A stretch of DNA of 64,000 bases from Pycnopodia helianthoides (Eukaryota > Echinodermata > Asteroidea > Forcipulatida > Asteriidae): the NCBI GenBank assembly GCA_032158295.1, contig CM063243.1, forward strand, positions 8,936,948 through 9,000,947, written 5' to 3'. How positions within the stretch are numbered: position 1 is the first letter of the stretch; every line of letters starts with the position of its first letter. The notes beneath the pieces were generated by a model. The model searched no databases and was not told the origin of the DNA. It saw only the letters and a program-made list of their open reading frames with translations. A program made the translations under genes and the position numbers. Of the stretch, positions 55,401 to 64,000 are shown piece after piece.

Positions 55401-57233
55401 GTTACTGTATAACAGTTTTTGCTTAATTTTCTGAAATCAGATTAAAGTACTAAGGAAGAATACCATACCTGGGTCGATCAGTAAAGACATGTCCTCCTAT
55501 GTGGGAGTCATGGGTTCTAATCCCACACTAGTAATATACAGTGCTTATCACACATTGGTGTATAAAGAGTTAAACCAAAATCATATTCTGTATCACCGAT
55601 GCAATCATTACGTCAATTCAACTCCAAGAACGTTTGCCATCAATATTGTTGGTACACTTTTTAAGTACCTTGATAACTTTCTTGGCCAGGATCCGATCAA
55701 GCTGTTGCATCTTCCGCATCCCATCACGGAGCTTTGGGTCTTGTATATCATCCAAGGGGTCGGACCTAGCTGAGGAGACTCCGGGGGACTCTTTGTCACT
55801 CTTTGGGCCGTCCTTCGAACCGTTGCTGTTGTGAGTGTTTGTGTTGGTGTGTGGCGGACAATTGTCTTTATAAAGGAATAATTTGCACACAGAGTCATAG
55901 TAAAGATGAGTGGGTTATATATTGTGACTCATGACATGACATGTACATGTACAATTGGGCCATAGAGCCAGGACTTCCTGCAGGTACAAAAGTGTACAGC
56001 TCAATGGAAGAAATAATAAAATCTTACATTCTATGATGATGGCAGTGCACAGTTTCAATCAACCTTTGATTTTTTTTTTTAAATGCAAGTTTGCCCCAAA
56101 CACACCTACATATCAATGTACCTTCACCATGCAAACCTACATCTCAATGTACAATTCACCATGCAAACCTACAACTCGATGTACCTTCACCATGCAAACC
56201 TACATATCAATGTACCTTCACCATGCAAACCTACATCTCAATGTACAATTCACCATGCAAACCTACAACTCGATGTACCCTTCACCATGCAAACCTACAT
56301 CTCAATGTACAATTCACCATGCAAACCTACAACTCGATGTACCCTTCACCATGCAAACCTACATCTCATTTTGCTGAAATGAAATGATCTTTGTGTTGTA
56401 CCTTCATTGTCATCAGAATGGCTGTTGTCGTCACATTCACTGTTGCTCTCAGAAGAAAACAGCTCCACCACCTCCAGGTCAAACACCTGTAAAGGTATTA
56501 GAAAAACTTGTCATGTGAGGGACAAAAAAGTACTCTTTGAGAAAATTCAATTCAAGAAACATTTTCTATGAAGATGAGAAAGATGAACTTATCAAGACTA
56601 GAGCATGCATTAAAGCCCAATAAATAATGTTCAAACAAACCTTACCATGCATGGTAAATTTTAATTCTGAACATAATTTGTAATTTACAAAACTTCTATT
56701 TTTAAAGGCAAAGTATACCTTTGGTTTTTTGGAACCGTTTGATTGTTTTAATCCTTTATAAATGTAGAAACATATACAATAAAACTAACCTGTGAAAACT
56801 TCATTCATTTCTCAGATTCAAATTTTTGGGGGATAAAAACCGACATATTTTTCCATATATATCCACATTATTTTTAATTGAAATATTTCTCACAATGCTC
56901 TATACTATCGAAAGTTGCTGTACTTCTAACCAAGTAAGTTTTTATTGCCATACATTTTTAGAGGGATTACCTATAGTGTCAAGTGCCTTTTAAGCACATC
57001 CAATCTCACACTACCACATTTCTGATTGTATTTGATTTGCTTCAAACCTGTTGATCCGCTACAGGAGATTCAGGGGGTAATATCTCCAGGGAGTTGCCGG
57101 TGTCAATCCCCTGCCTGGTGCTCCCTGCAGATGACGGCGTCTTCAGCGAGACACGACTTCCTGGCCTGTGGTGATTGCGATGGCTGCTCGCTGGACGTGA
57201 AATCTCATCCAGGTTACCTTTGGTGATATCCAT
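46490..57233 (-). CDS. FSIP1: Fibrous sheath-interacting protein 1 homologue (12 coding exons)
   Basis: FSIP1 is a sperm flagellum protein linked to the fibrous sheath and AKAP complexes. Coding exons in transcription order: 57233-57048, 56486-56402, 55865-55669, 55119-54966, 54149-54036, 53303-53130, 51804-51716, 50911-50753, 50472-50335, 49328-49164, 48046-47890 and 47447-46490. All junctions are GT-AG with matching phases. Family-diagnostic blocks are the N-terminus MDITKGNLDEISRPAS then RPGSR, DPKLRDGMRKMQQLDRILAKK, EENDFIQRNID-like NDFIQRNIDVG, DDEKKRLEELLQDVE, EQQALQDIDTKLKAL and GEKILRDAKGERLQQDRL. Much of the middle is predicted coiled coil. The last exon encodes a Ser-rich tail longer than in vertebrates. 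Its frame shifts between about 47177 and 47230 (total 2576 nt, one base short of a multiple of three), so either a base is missing or the gene model is incomplete there. Confidence 0.88.
47448..47889 (-). other. FSIP1 intron
   Basis: Intron between the last two exons; no repeat recognised. Confidence 0.5.
48590..48815. repeat. Dispersed repeat fragment in an FSIP1 intron
   Basis: Contains GAACTGTCCTGCTTATCAAC, ACTACCTGGGCGGA, ATCGGCCGGGACAACTACTT and CTCAACGTTTCAACTAGC. These blocks look like a mobile-element remnant; the GTTTCAAC-type end recalls the GACGTTTCGACC motif of the palindrome at 276-388. Family not determined. Confidence 0.5.
49388..49460 (+). mobile_element. tRNA-like SINE fragment
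   Basis: A-box GGTTCCAGTGGTTAGACTG and B-box GGGGATTTGAATCC at tRNA-like spacing inside an FSIP1 intron. It lacks a complete acceptor stem, so it is read as a Pol III-derived repeat rather than a tRNA gene. Confidence 0.55.
51236..51312 (-). mobile_element. tRNA-derived SINE fragment (minus strand)
   Basis: On the minus strand GGTGTGGCTAGTGCC and GGCCCTGGTTCGATTCCC form A- and B-box-like elements about 45 bases apart. It lies in an FSIP1 intron. No intact cloverleaf. Confidence 0.6.
51805..53129 (-). other. FSIP1 intron with inverted repeats
   Basis: At about 52400-52530, CATTGGTCACCATCTTTG and CAAAGATGGCGGCAAATG are inverted ends of a small element. At 52990-53085 the hairpin-bearing repeat CCATTTCACTCGGCTTCACC with GTGAAATGGAATGGTCC is a relative of the foldback in the duplication near 34690. 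Confidence 0.5.
53500..53745 (+). mobile_element. Decayed tRNA-derived SINE
   Basis: GGTGGCTAAGTCATTGGGG, GGGCTTGAATCCCGGTC, TATCCTTGAGAAAGACACTT and the downstream body resemble the SINE family at 30034 and 31156, without a simple-repeat tail. Intronic to FSIP1. Confidence 0.6.
53875..53995 (-). mobile_element. tRNA-derived SINE fragment (minus strand)
   Basis: GGTGGGATTTGAACC and CTTTGCCATTCTAGAGCAGATG match the SINE heads at 34340 and 35216 and the debris at 41470-41705. Confidence 0.6.
54257..54621 (+). mobile_element. Chimeric MITE: family B left part, family D right end
   Basis: The left 270 bp follow family B (AGTCCCTGTACACTATTGGTAAG to GACCTCGATGACCAATTGAGC), but the right end is GTCAGCTCTACCAATCCTGTATAATACC, the terminus of family D. 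It is bounded by TTAA on both sides, so the hybrid appears to be a unit that could move. Intronic to FSIP1. Confidence 0.75.
56097..56366. repeat. Tandem repeat, ~30-bp units in alternating types
   Basis: Units of the form CACCATGCAAACCTACATCTC and CACCATGCAAACCTACAACTC with different 3' parts (AATGTACAATT or GATGTACC(C)TT) alternate for about nine copies. Overlapping ORFs in several frames are by-products. It sits in an FSIP1 intron, adjacent to exon 56402-56486. Confidence 0.85.
56704..56993 (+). mobile_element. MITE, family E, copy 2
   Basis: Begins TTAAAGGCAAAGTATACCTTTGG as at 34013 and ends near TAGTGTCAAGTGCCTTTTAA. Interior ATAAATGTAGAAACATATAC is shared with copy 1. Intronic to FSIP1. 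Confidence 0.65.
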
Positions 57234-57274
57234 TACTAGAATTCTGTATGAATGATGAAGGTAACTATTAGTTA

Positions 57275-57990
57275 CTAGGTTTAATATTGTAGGAAGGCAA
57301 ATCAGGTAACTAATACTAGGTTTAATATTGGAGGTAGGCAAATCAGGTAACTAATACTAGGTTTAATATTGGAGGTAGGCAAATCAGGTAACTGATGTAA
57401 CTGATACTAGGTTTAATATTGGAGGTAGGCAAATCAGGTAACTGATGTAACTGATACTAGGTTTAATATTGGAGGTAGGCAAATCAGGTAACTAATACTA
57501 GGTTTAATATTGGAGGTAGGCAAATCAGGTAACTAATACTAGGTTTAATATTGGAGGTAGGCAAATCAGGTAACTAATACTAGGTTTAAAGGAACATTAC
57601 AGAATTGGTTTTGCTAACAAAACAGTTGCTGGCAGTGTAAGCACTTTATGTAATCCACCATATACATAAACTGACAAACCTGTAGAAGTTTGAGATCGAT
57701 CGGCCATCTGGGTCACGAGAAAATAGTGAAAAACCGATTACACATTTGCATGAAATCATATAGATTCAACAAATGAATCAAACGCTCACTGAGCGATAAA
57801 CTCCAATCGGAAAATTAGTTTATTCATTTCTCATCAAATATGGCATTTCAGACAGAAATATTTCAAGGGATGTTTTCTACTAGTACTATCATCATCATTT
57901 AGACCGTGTAAGTTTTATGTAAATCTGTGATCAAAAAGTTTTTTCTTCTTACCAATTCTGTAATGTTCCTTTAATATTGGAGGTAGGCCT
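57275..57990. repeat. ~41-bp minisatellite interrupted by a MITE
   Basis: About eight units of TAGGTTTAATATTGGAGGTAGGCAAATCAGGTAACTAATAC-type sequence (split here as TAGGTTTAATATTGG, then AGGTAGGCAAATCAGG, then TAACTAATAC) precede a family A MITE; the repeat resumes at 57971 for a few more bases (TTAATATTGGAGGTAGGC). Two units carry an extra TGATGTAAC. It lies in the first FSIP1 intron. Confidence 0.9.
57590..57970 (+). mobile_element. TTAA-flanked MITE, family A, copy 3, inside the minisatellite
   Basis: 381 bp. TTAA flanks it at 57586-57589 and 57971-57974; the intact units read GGTTTAATATTGG, so the target TTAA was duplicated exactly. Same orientation and ends as the copy at 23621. Confidence 0.93.
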
Positions 57991-58584
57991 AAGTAACGAA
58001 CACTTTGAGACTGGAGACGGAGAGCATTGTTGCATTAATTTTTAAGTACCATAATCATTAACCGATCATTAACATGGTCCACTTGCCCAAAGTTGATTTT
58101 TTAAGAACTTAATAATTGAAATTGAAAAAATTGTTTTTGCCTACTTTGTATCCCAAGCATTTTTACTTTGTATCCGACTTCAGTGAAATCCAATCGTTTT
58201 ATATATAATAGAGATACACACAAATTGGTGTGTGTTTGATACGAGTTGGTTCATGTAGTTCAAGTTGTGTGCCCAAGTTGACAAATAATGCCAAATGGAA
58301 TGGGCGTTTGATACAAATTGGCGTGCGTACAAGTTGACCTGTTTTCATTCAGACAAATTACTGGAGAGGATCTGGCTAGATTTCAGACTGAGAGCTCAAG
58401 AGTCCTAAAAAATTATAAAAATAACACAAGTTGGCTGAGAAAGTTTCAAAACAAATCCAACTAAGTTCTATAATCTAACTAAACTAATTTAACTAAACTA
58501 GTCTACTCATGATAGTGTTGTTACTACAAGTACAAAATAAGAAAACATAACGGGGAAAAACAGACAAGGCAAGCCATCACTTAC

Positions 58585-58950
58585 CAGTGACAGTGTGGCA
58601 CCACGGCTGGGGAATTCCACGGCCGGGTTGTTGAACGTTGATAATATTTTATAAAAGGTTCTAAATCTTATTCTTTAATTTAGTTTAACGTCTGTATTAA
58701 CGAGTTGGACCGTTACGTTACGGTCGATCGTGTGGATCGGAGGTAAAAAATACTCAGCTCCAACAGGAACCACCGACGGATCGGACAAAATCAAATAACT
58801 ATTTTACTTCTAAATACACCGTTGTTCACTCACCATTTAAAAAACGCCAACAAATGTAACCAAATGATGAATTTTCAGTCCAAATTTAACTGCCTCTATT
58901 CATACGATTGACGGTTCCTAGACAACCACAACGCGCCGCCATCTTGCTTT
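58585..58950 (-). other. FSIP1: FSIP1 non-coding first exon (inferred)
   Basis: On the minus strand a strong donor, CACTG/GTAAGTGATGG, ends an exon at 58585; the intron would run to the acceptor at 57244 just before the first coding exon (CATACAG/AATTC). The 5' boundary is inferred from the promoter motifs at 58913-58969. Confidence 0.55.
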
Positions 58951-58969
58951 ACCGCAAGGCATGCTGGGA
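58913..58969 (-). promoter_or_regulatory. FSIP1 promoter cluster: X-box, YY1-like and ZNF143-like motifs
   Basis: Plus-strand order: GGTTCCTAGACAACC (58913-58927), an RFX X-box-like imperfect palindrome; GCCGCCATCTTG (58935-58946), the complement of the YY1 core CAAGATGGCGGC in the orientation expected just downstream of a start site on the minus strand; and ACCGCAAGGCATGCTGGGA (58951-58969), close to the ZNF143 site. RFX X-boxes mark ciliary genes, which suits FSIP1. Confidence 0.65.
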
Positions 58970-59406
58970 TGACAAAGTTCGCAGCATGTACTTTTACAAC
59001 GTTGTGATGGTATTGTGCGCTTGTGGACACCTGCACATCACAGAAAGGCCTGGGTGGAACCAGTGGAACATTCGGTGGGTGATGAACCGGCCACTAGTTT
59101 GCCCCCCCCGAACACCCCACAGAGCGGCTCTTGCAGGACAGCCAGCCGTTTATACTCTTTTAATTGACGTAATCAAATCCAAGTTGTATGGGACAGTGCA
59201 CAGTCTGACCGTTTTAAATATTGCCCCCCCCCCCCATATCTCACACCACACGAAAAAAGTGCATGGAAGATCTGATGAACGTAAAGTTTGTTTTCAATGA
59301 AAATAGCTTAATTTTTTATTTAAAATATACGTATGTTTTTTACAATGATAGCTGTTTCCCCCGACAACCCATTCCAAATCCATAAAGCAGCCCCCCTCCC
59401 CCCCCC

Positions 59407-59438
<32 letters not shown>

Positions 59439-61391
59439 GGAGGGAGAGAGAAGCAAATGACTATACATTTCTTTCGGGTGCTAATGGGGGCAAAGACATA
59501 ATTTGTCACGGGGATATTTCACTTATCGAACCATTCATTTGTGTAACGGGGTGGCAAGAAGAGAGGGGCGGGCACAAGGATGAGGAGCGGGCGGCACACC
59601 AACGAGGCATTAGTGAAGACCAACTTTAGTCTGTCGCATTTTACGAACACTGTAAAAAGATATTTTGCAACCTGTTGACGTGAAACATCATTCACAGCGG
59701 AAATACATAAAAAGACCAACAGCCTGGATACACAATGGGTTAAATCGGTTTCAAAATACAGGAACTTGGCGTTGTTTTCCTTCACAGCTACCAAAAATGT
59801 TTTGCACCAACACACTAAACTAATTTGTCGATAATTTTTTTATTGGATCAGTTAATTACACCCGGCCCCCGCATCAGTCTCCGTTTTGGCGGGTTCGAGT
59901 CGTTAATTGGTGGTCTACAAAGGTAGGTCAACAATCCAACCTTGTGTTTTAATAATACAAAATTTAGAGATATGAGGATTATACGTATTAAGCATGCAGA
60001 AGCTTAACTCCTTTCTGATAAGATTTGACGAGATTAAGGAATAAAATAAAACTGAACTCGGCGAAACAGGGGCAGTTCAGATGTGCGGGCTATAAAGACT
60101 CACACTGCGTGCAACATCCCGTGTGCGTCGTCTCACCACTCCAATGGGTAAGATTCAATTTTGTCAAAATTCTTTTTGGTTTTTCACCGTTTTTCCTCAT
60201 CCATGTCGATTACTTTTCTAAATGCACAAATGGACAAGATGCTGTTCCAAAGACAATACAAATTGTGAAGAATGTATCCTGCAGGCAGGCAGGCACGGGT
60301 TCCAACGAAGACGACCCGTTTTTACAGCAACAAAAAGTAGAGTGTTTCGGACTATCTTTTGCTTCACATGGTGGCAGCTATCGTTTAGGCTACCACATCA
60401 AGAAAAACCAAAGGCAAAAAGAACCCCACGATTTTATATAGGAACATTTTTTACAAATCACATTTCCTGCTCTAATCCACAGAAATCAAACTTCTTTTTG
60501 GCAGACGAGAGAGTTTAGGTTGGAGTCTCCCATCCATGTAAAAAGAGGGGGATGTACATGTGTACATTGCATTGCCACATACCAACAAAAGTAAAGTGGT
60601 CTGAAGTGTCGTAAATTTCAATTACGGGCATGCAGTCATTTCAAGGTTTTACCACTGGTGAGCCACGAATAATCACATTCGACAAGATAGAAAACACCTG
60701 TTGATTTGAGAAGCAAGGATCGAGACACCAAAAACGGCCTCGTGAGTGAAACAACCAACTTTTTTTAAAAACACGACCGTCCGCCGTATCTCCATTCCTT
60801 GAAAACACCCACCTTCAACTGACTTGCTCTAAAGTATCATGGTATAGTCTTTCAAAGCGAATATCTGAAATCATGTTTTGCAAATTCTCATCTGAAGTAG
60901 GCCTACTTGATTGATTGTAGACCGTGGTTCCTTCAGAACCCACGGTTTCTGGATCATAATATAATCTGTGTATTTGGTTCTATACAAGCTATTTATACAG
61001 AAGAATTTCCAACTGTATATATGTTACTGAAACGACACATATTACAAGAGTGCTTTTTATTTCAACATATGGACCGAAATATTTGAAAATCAAGAAACAT
61101 CTGGCCGATTTATTAGTTTTGTGTATGGATGAATTTACAAATCATATACTCAGAGATACATCTCATTCAACGGATGATGTTTGTAGGAAAGAAAACTTAT
61201 TATCACTAAATATTGTTTAGCTTACACCTCTCTGTTAATTCTCGACCTGTTATGCTCGACCCCTCTTTTTTTAGACAATGGGACGGTGGCATTTTATACG
61301 ACAATGTAACCGTAAACAGACAACACAATAAAATAGTGTGATTGTTTCAAATCAAATTTAAAAAACCCCAAAACGCAACCGGGCAACTTTG
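58970..61391. other. Intergenic, no gene seen
   Basis: Contains poly-C runs near 59101 and 59224, a (GA)n microsatellite at 59416-59440 and AT-rich sequence. No supported exon. Confidence 0.5.
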
Positions 61392-61730
61392 TTAAAGGCA
61401 ATATATACAGGATTAGTAAGGATGAAAAACATAGTTTAATTTTTAGTCTAAAAGCTTACTGATTATGAAGTTCATACTAAAACCAAGTTTGTCAGTGAAG
61501 TATTTCCCTCTGAAATTAAGTCATATTCGAGAAAACTGCAATTTTAGGACAATGTGTTTACATGCTGAAAATTGTGCATGGTTTAGTATTATTTTCGCCT
61601 GACTGACACATCGAATTAAGCCCAAATTTCACAGGTTTTTTAAATTTCATTTATATAGTTATTTCACAAAACATGAACACTGTCTACAACTGTTTTGTCA
61701 GCTCTACCAATCCTGTATAAGTACCTTTAT
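61392..61730 (+). mobile_element. MITE, family D, copy 2
   Basis: TTAAAGGCAATATATACAGG at the left, CCAATCCTGTATAAGTACC at the right. The interior (AAAAGCTTACTGATTATGAAG) matches the copy at 45945. Confidence 0.75.
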
Positions 61731-62392
61731 AAGACCATGGGACGAGGGCATTTTACACGACAGTGTAATTAAATCGTAAACAGACAACACAGTAAAATTG
61801 TGTGATTGTTTCAAATAAAAAAAAAATAACCACTTTGAAGTTCGGTTATATGGCCGTAGTGGGCAACTTTGTTAACCATAAAACAAGGGTATGGGTCTCA
61901 GTGAATTGTGTTTCATTAATACGTTCCCATCGTAACGTATTGTTATACTTGAATGTGGGTATAGGGGAAAAACAAAAAAACAAAAAAACAATGCGTGACT
62001 TTAATTTGTGACAGCCCTTTGCATACAAACTTCGCAAGAACAAGAAAGGAAGGTCACCAAAGTCGTCAATTGCTGCCGTTGTAATCTTTACATCACTTTG
62101 TTGCTCTCCCTCACAGGTCTCCCTGCAGGGATTTTCATCGTAATACGCGACACCTGTTCGTTCGCCTTCACGACACCCTCATCAATGTGCACCTAAGCCA
62201 AGGACCCGTCAGAATTGGGCCAAACACTTCAAGGATCTCTGATGTTGTTTGCTTTGCTCTCCATATGTCACTAGCATTTCGCTCCCCCGTCGGTTTGGTG
62301 GTGTAGCCGTCCCTGCTACCCCGTTTGAGCCGAGAACGAGCGGGTTTTTTTTCTTGAGAGCATTCAAAATACAAATTTAAAACTGAGCCAGC
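61731..62392. other. Upstream region and probable 5' UTR of the SLC10-like gene
   Basis: AT-rich to about 62000, then mixed. No TATA box or start site can be placed. The sequence before the ATG (GAGCCAGCATGG) gives a good start context. Confidence 0.4.
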
Positions 62393-63789
62393 ATGGCGAG
62401 TAAATGTTTGAGCATCCTCGGCTGCATCACCTTGGTTCTCTTGGTGTTGGCGGTAACTGTTTCCTCCTCGAACTCAAATGATGATGGCTTGCTGAGATAC
62501 AGAAGACAAGCAAGTGATGTGACCGTAACACCCGCTCCCTCCGAGACGTCAACTGAGGGAGCAGGTTTGACAGCAACAAAGCCGCCTAAAAGGAAGGGGA
62601 AAGGGAAAAAGAACAAGAAAGGAAAGAAGAAAAATACCACCACTGAGGGAGTTCCAATTGAAACGGAAGCCACTAATGGTGAAATCGCCACCACCGTGAA
62701 AACACCGGGGGAGTCCACTGATGGATGGGTGCAGGGCATCGCTGCCGTACCCCAGGTGCCTCCATGCCAACCAGTGGTCGACGCCGGCCTGGGAGTAAAC
62801 TTCACTCTGTCATTCGACCCTACCGTGCTTTACGTCCACGAGGGCCAAACGATAAATGTCACCATCGCCTATTCCGGATTGATAGTTCCGCGTGTCATGG
62901 TTCTGAAAAGCAGCGACGAAGAAATGTTTGTGGTGCTCAGCAATGACACTTTCCTCATGAACCCAATCGGGACCGACGACAACGTCACATTGACGGTGAC
63001 ATTGCAGGGGGTTCGTCTCGGTGTCACCGTCCTTCAAGTATTGATTCTTAACCCAATCACTTACGACGTAGATGACGCAGACGTGTTCACCTATTTAGTC
63101 AAAACAAAGAGAATACTGCGTCTTATTGACACCCTGTTTGATTACATGCTCCTGCCTCTGGTTCTGATAGCAACATGCGGCATGGGGTGTAAGCTCGATC
63201 TCGACCTAATCAAGGAGAAGCTTCGCCGCCCCATCCCAGTCCTCGTCGGCCCCGTTTGCCAATTCATATGCATGCCCATTGTCGCCGTGTGCATCTCCAA
63301 GCTTCTGAAGTTGGACCCCCTGACGGCCATGGGGCTCCTGACGGTAGGATCCTGCCCGGGTGGCGGCCTCAGCAACATGATCACCCTCTTGGTGGATGCC
63401 GATCTCATCATGAGCGTTACCATGACATTCGCATCCACTTGCCTGGCACTCGGAATGCTCCCGCTCAACCTCTTCATCTACGGTCGATTCTTCAAGCCCG
63501 AAGGCTCCGAAGACGAGGCAGGGCTCAACCTACCGATCAGCAAAATCGTCCTGCAGATCTTCTTCCTCACCATCCCCCTCCTCGTCGGGATGCTCATCCG
63601 GCACAAGCTCCCCAAGGTGGCCCATTACGTCATCAAATCCCTCAACGTCCTCTCCCTCACCCTGGTCGTCTTGACCCTTGGTATAGGGGTTTACTCCAAC
63701 GTCTACGTCATCTTCTCTCCGGGCCTAGTTCTCCTCGGCGGTTTCCTGCATCCAACCCTCGGCTTCATCATCGGGTTCGCCTTTGCAAA
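62393..63789 (+). CDS. SLC10A3/SLC10A5-like carrier, first coding exon (3' partial)
   Basis: A member of the sodium/bile acid cotransporter family (SLC10), with an extended extracellular N-terminus as in SLC10A3 and SLC10A5. The start ATG at 62393 begins a signal peptide (about residues 1-25, LVLLVLAVTVSS). It is followed by RYRRQ at 35-39, a furin-type R-x-R-R site, then a Thr-rich region with a lysine-rich stretch at 65-80 and an ectodomain at about 125-240 with sequons NFT, NVT, NDT and NVT. The membrane domain begins near 243 and includes the family signature GSCPGGGLSNMITLL at about 319-333, followed by ADLIMSVTMTFASTCLALGM. About seven membrane segments are visible (around 246-266, 279-303, 311-334, 340-364, 386-402, 412-434 and 440-462). 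The exon ends at a GTAAGT donor at 63790; the last segments are encoded beyond the window. Substrate is unknown; bile acid or steroid conjugate transport should not be assumed. Confidence 0.85.
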
Positions 63790-64000
63790 GTAAGTTCAGT
63801 ACCTAAATATATTTATGTACCCTTCTGTAAGCAAATTCACCATTACACTGAATATCCTCAGGATTTCACACAGTTATGATTAACTTTGGAAAATATTAGC
63901 CTATTATTCCATCACTTCAATCAATGTAGAGAATCAATCGAAATATCATCACAAATCATAATTAAGAAAATGGTTTCGATACACCTAATAAGCTTTTATA
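63790..64000 (+). other. Start of the SLC10-like gene's first intron
   Basis: Begins GTAAGTTC and runs to the window edge, AT-rich, with no exon. Confidence 0.7.

Noticed and set aside
56083..56387. Overlapping repetitive ORFs in three frames
   Set aside because: Created by the 30-bp tandem repeat in an FSIP1 intron.

Overview
This window reads as animal nuclear DNA: split genes with GT-AG introns, many short dispersed inverted-repeat elements, tRNA-derived SINEs, LINE remnants, minisatellites and one full-length LTR retrotransposon. The gene set (lactate dehydrogenase, a UPF0696/C11orf68-like protein, FSIP1, an SLC10A3/A5-like carrier) and the style of the repeats suggest a deuterostome, most likely an echinoderm and probably a sea star. 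The sea-star assignment rests on recognising the repeat style, not on a database search.

Layout. 1-4071: non-coding, with a near-perfect 113-bp palindrome and a 19-20 bp tandem repeat. 4072-4859 (+): last two exons of L-lactate dehydrogenase. 5516-6310 (-): 5'-truncated CR1/Rex1-like LINE with its (GAATT)n tail. 6311-10032: AT-rich, with one MITE-like element. 10033-18943 (+): complete Ty3/Gypsy-type element with apparently identical 878-bp LTRs, a 4-bp ATAC target duplication, a tRNA-Leu primer site, gag (one frame break), an intact pol, and a third ORF encoding two C2H2 zinc fingers. 18944-24728: foldback element and TTAA-flanked MITE. 24729-29137 (+): four-exon UPF0696 gene with an 880-bp minisatellite in its last intron. 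29138-36184: SINEs, MITEs and a local duplication. 36185-38484 (-): a 7-TM protein gene, family not recognised. 38485-46489: more MITEs and a 17-bp minisatellite. 46490-58950 (-): FSIP1, 12 coding exons plus a non-coding first exon and a promoter cluster (X-box, YY1 and ZNF143-like motifs). 62393 to the window edge (+): first coding exon of an SLC10A3/A5-like carrier.

The host genes show no operon-like linkage. FSIP1 is a sperm-flagellum protein, and an RFX X-box at its promoter fits a ciliary programme. The most original material is the retrotransposon. It carries a GGGAAAC slippery heptamer followed by a hairpin in the gag/pol overlap, a splice acceptor immediately before the zinc-finger ORF with matching donors in the LTR, and many small hairpins with CCTC/GAGG stems scattered through its transcript. 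Three coding units (gag, UPF0696, FSIP1 last exon) contain one-base frame discontinuities, which may be real mutations or assembly errors.
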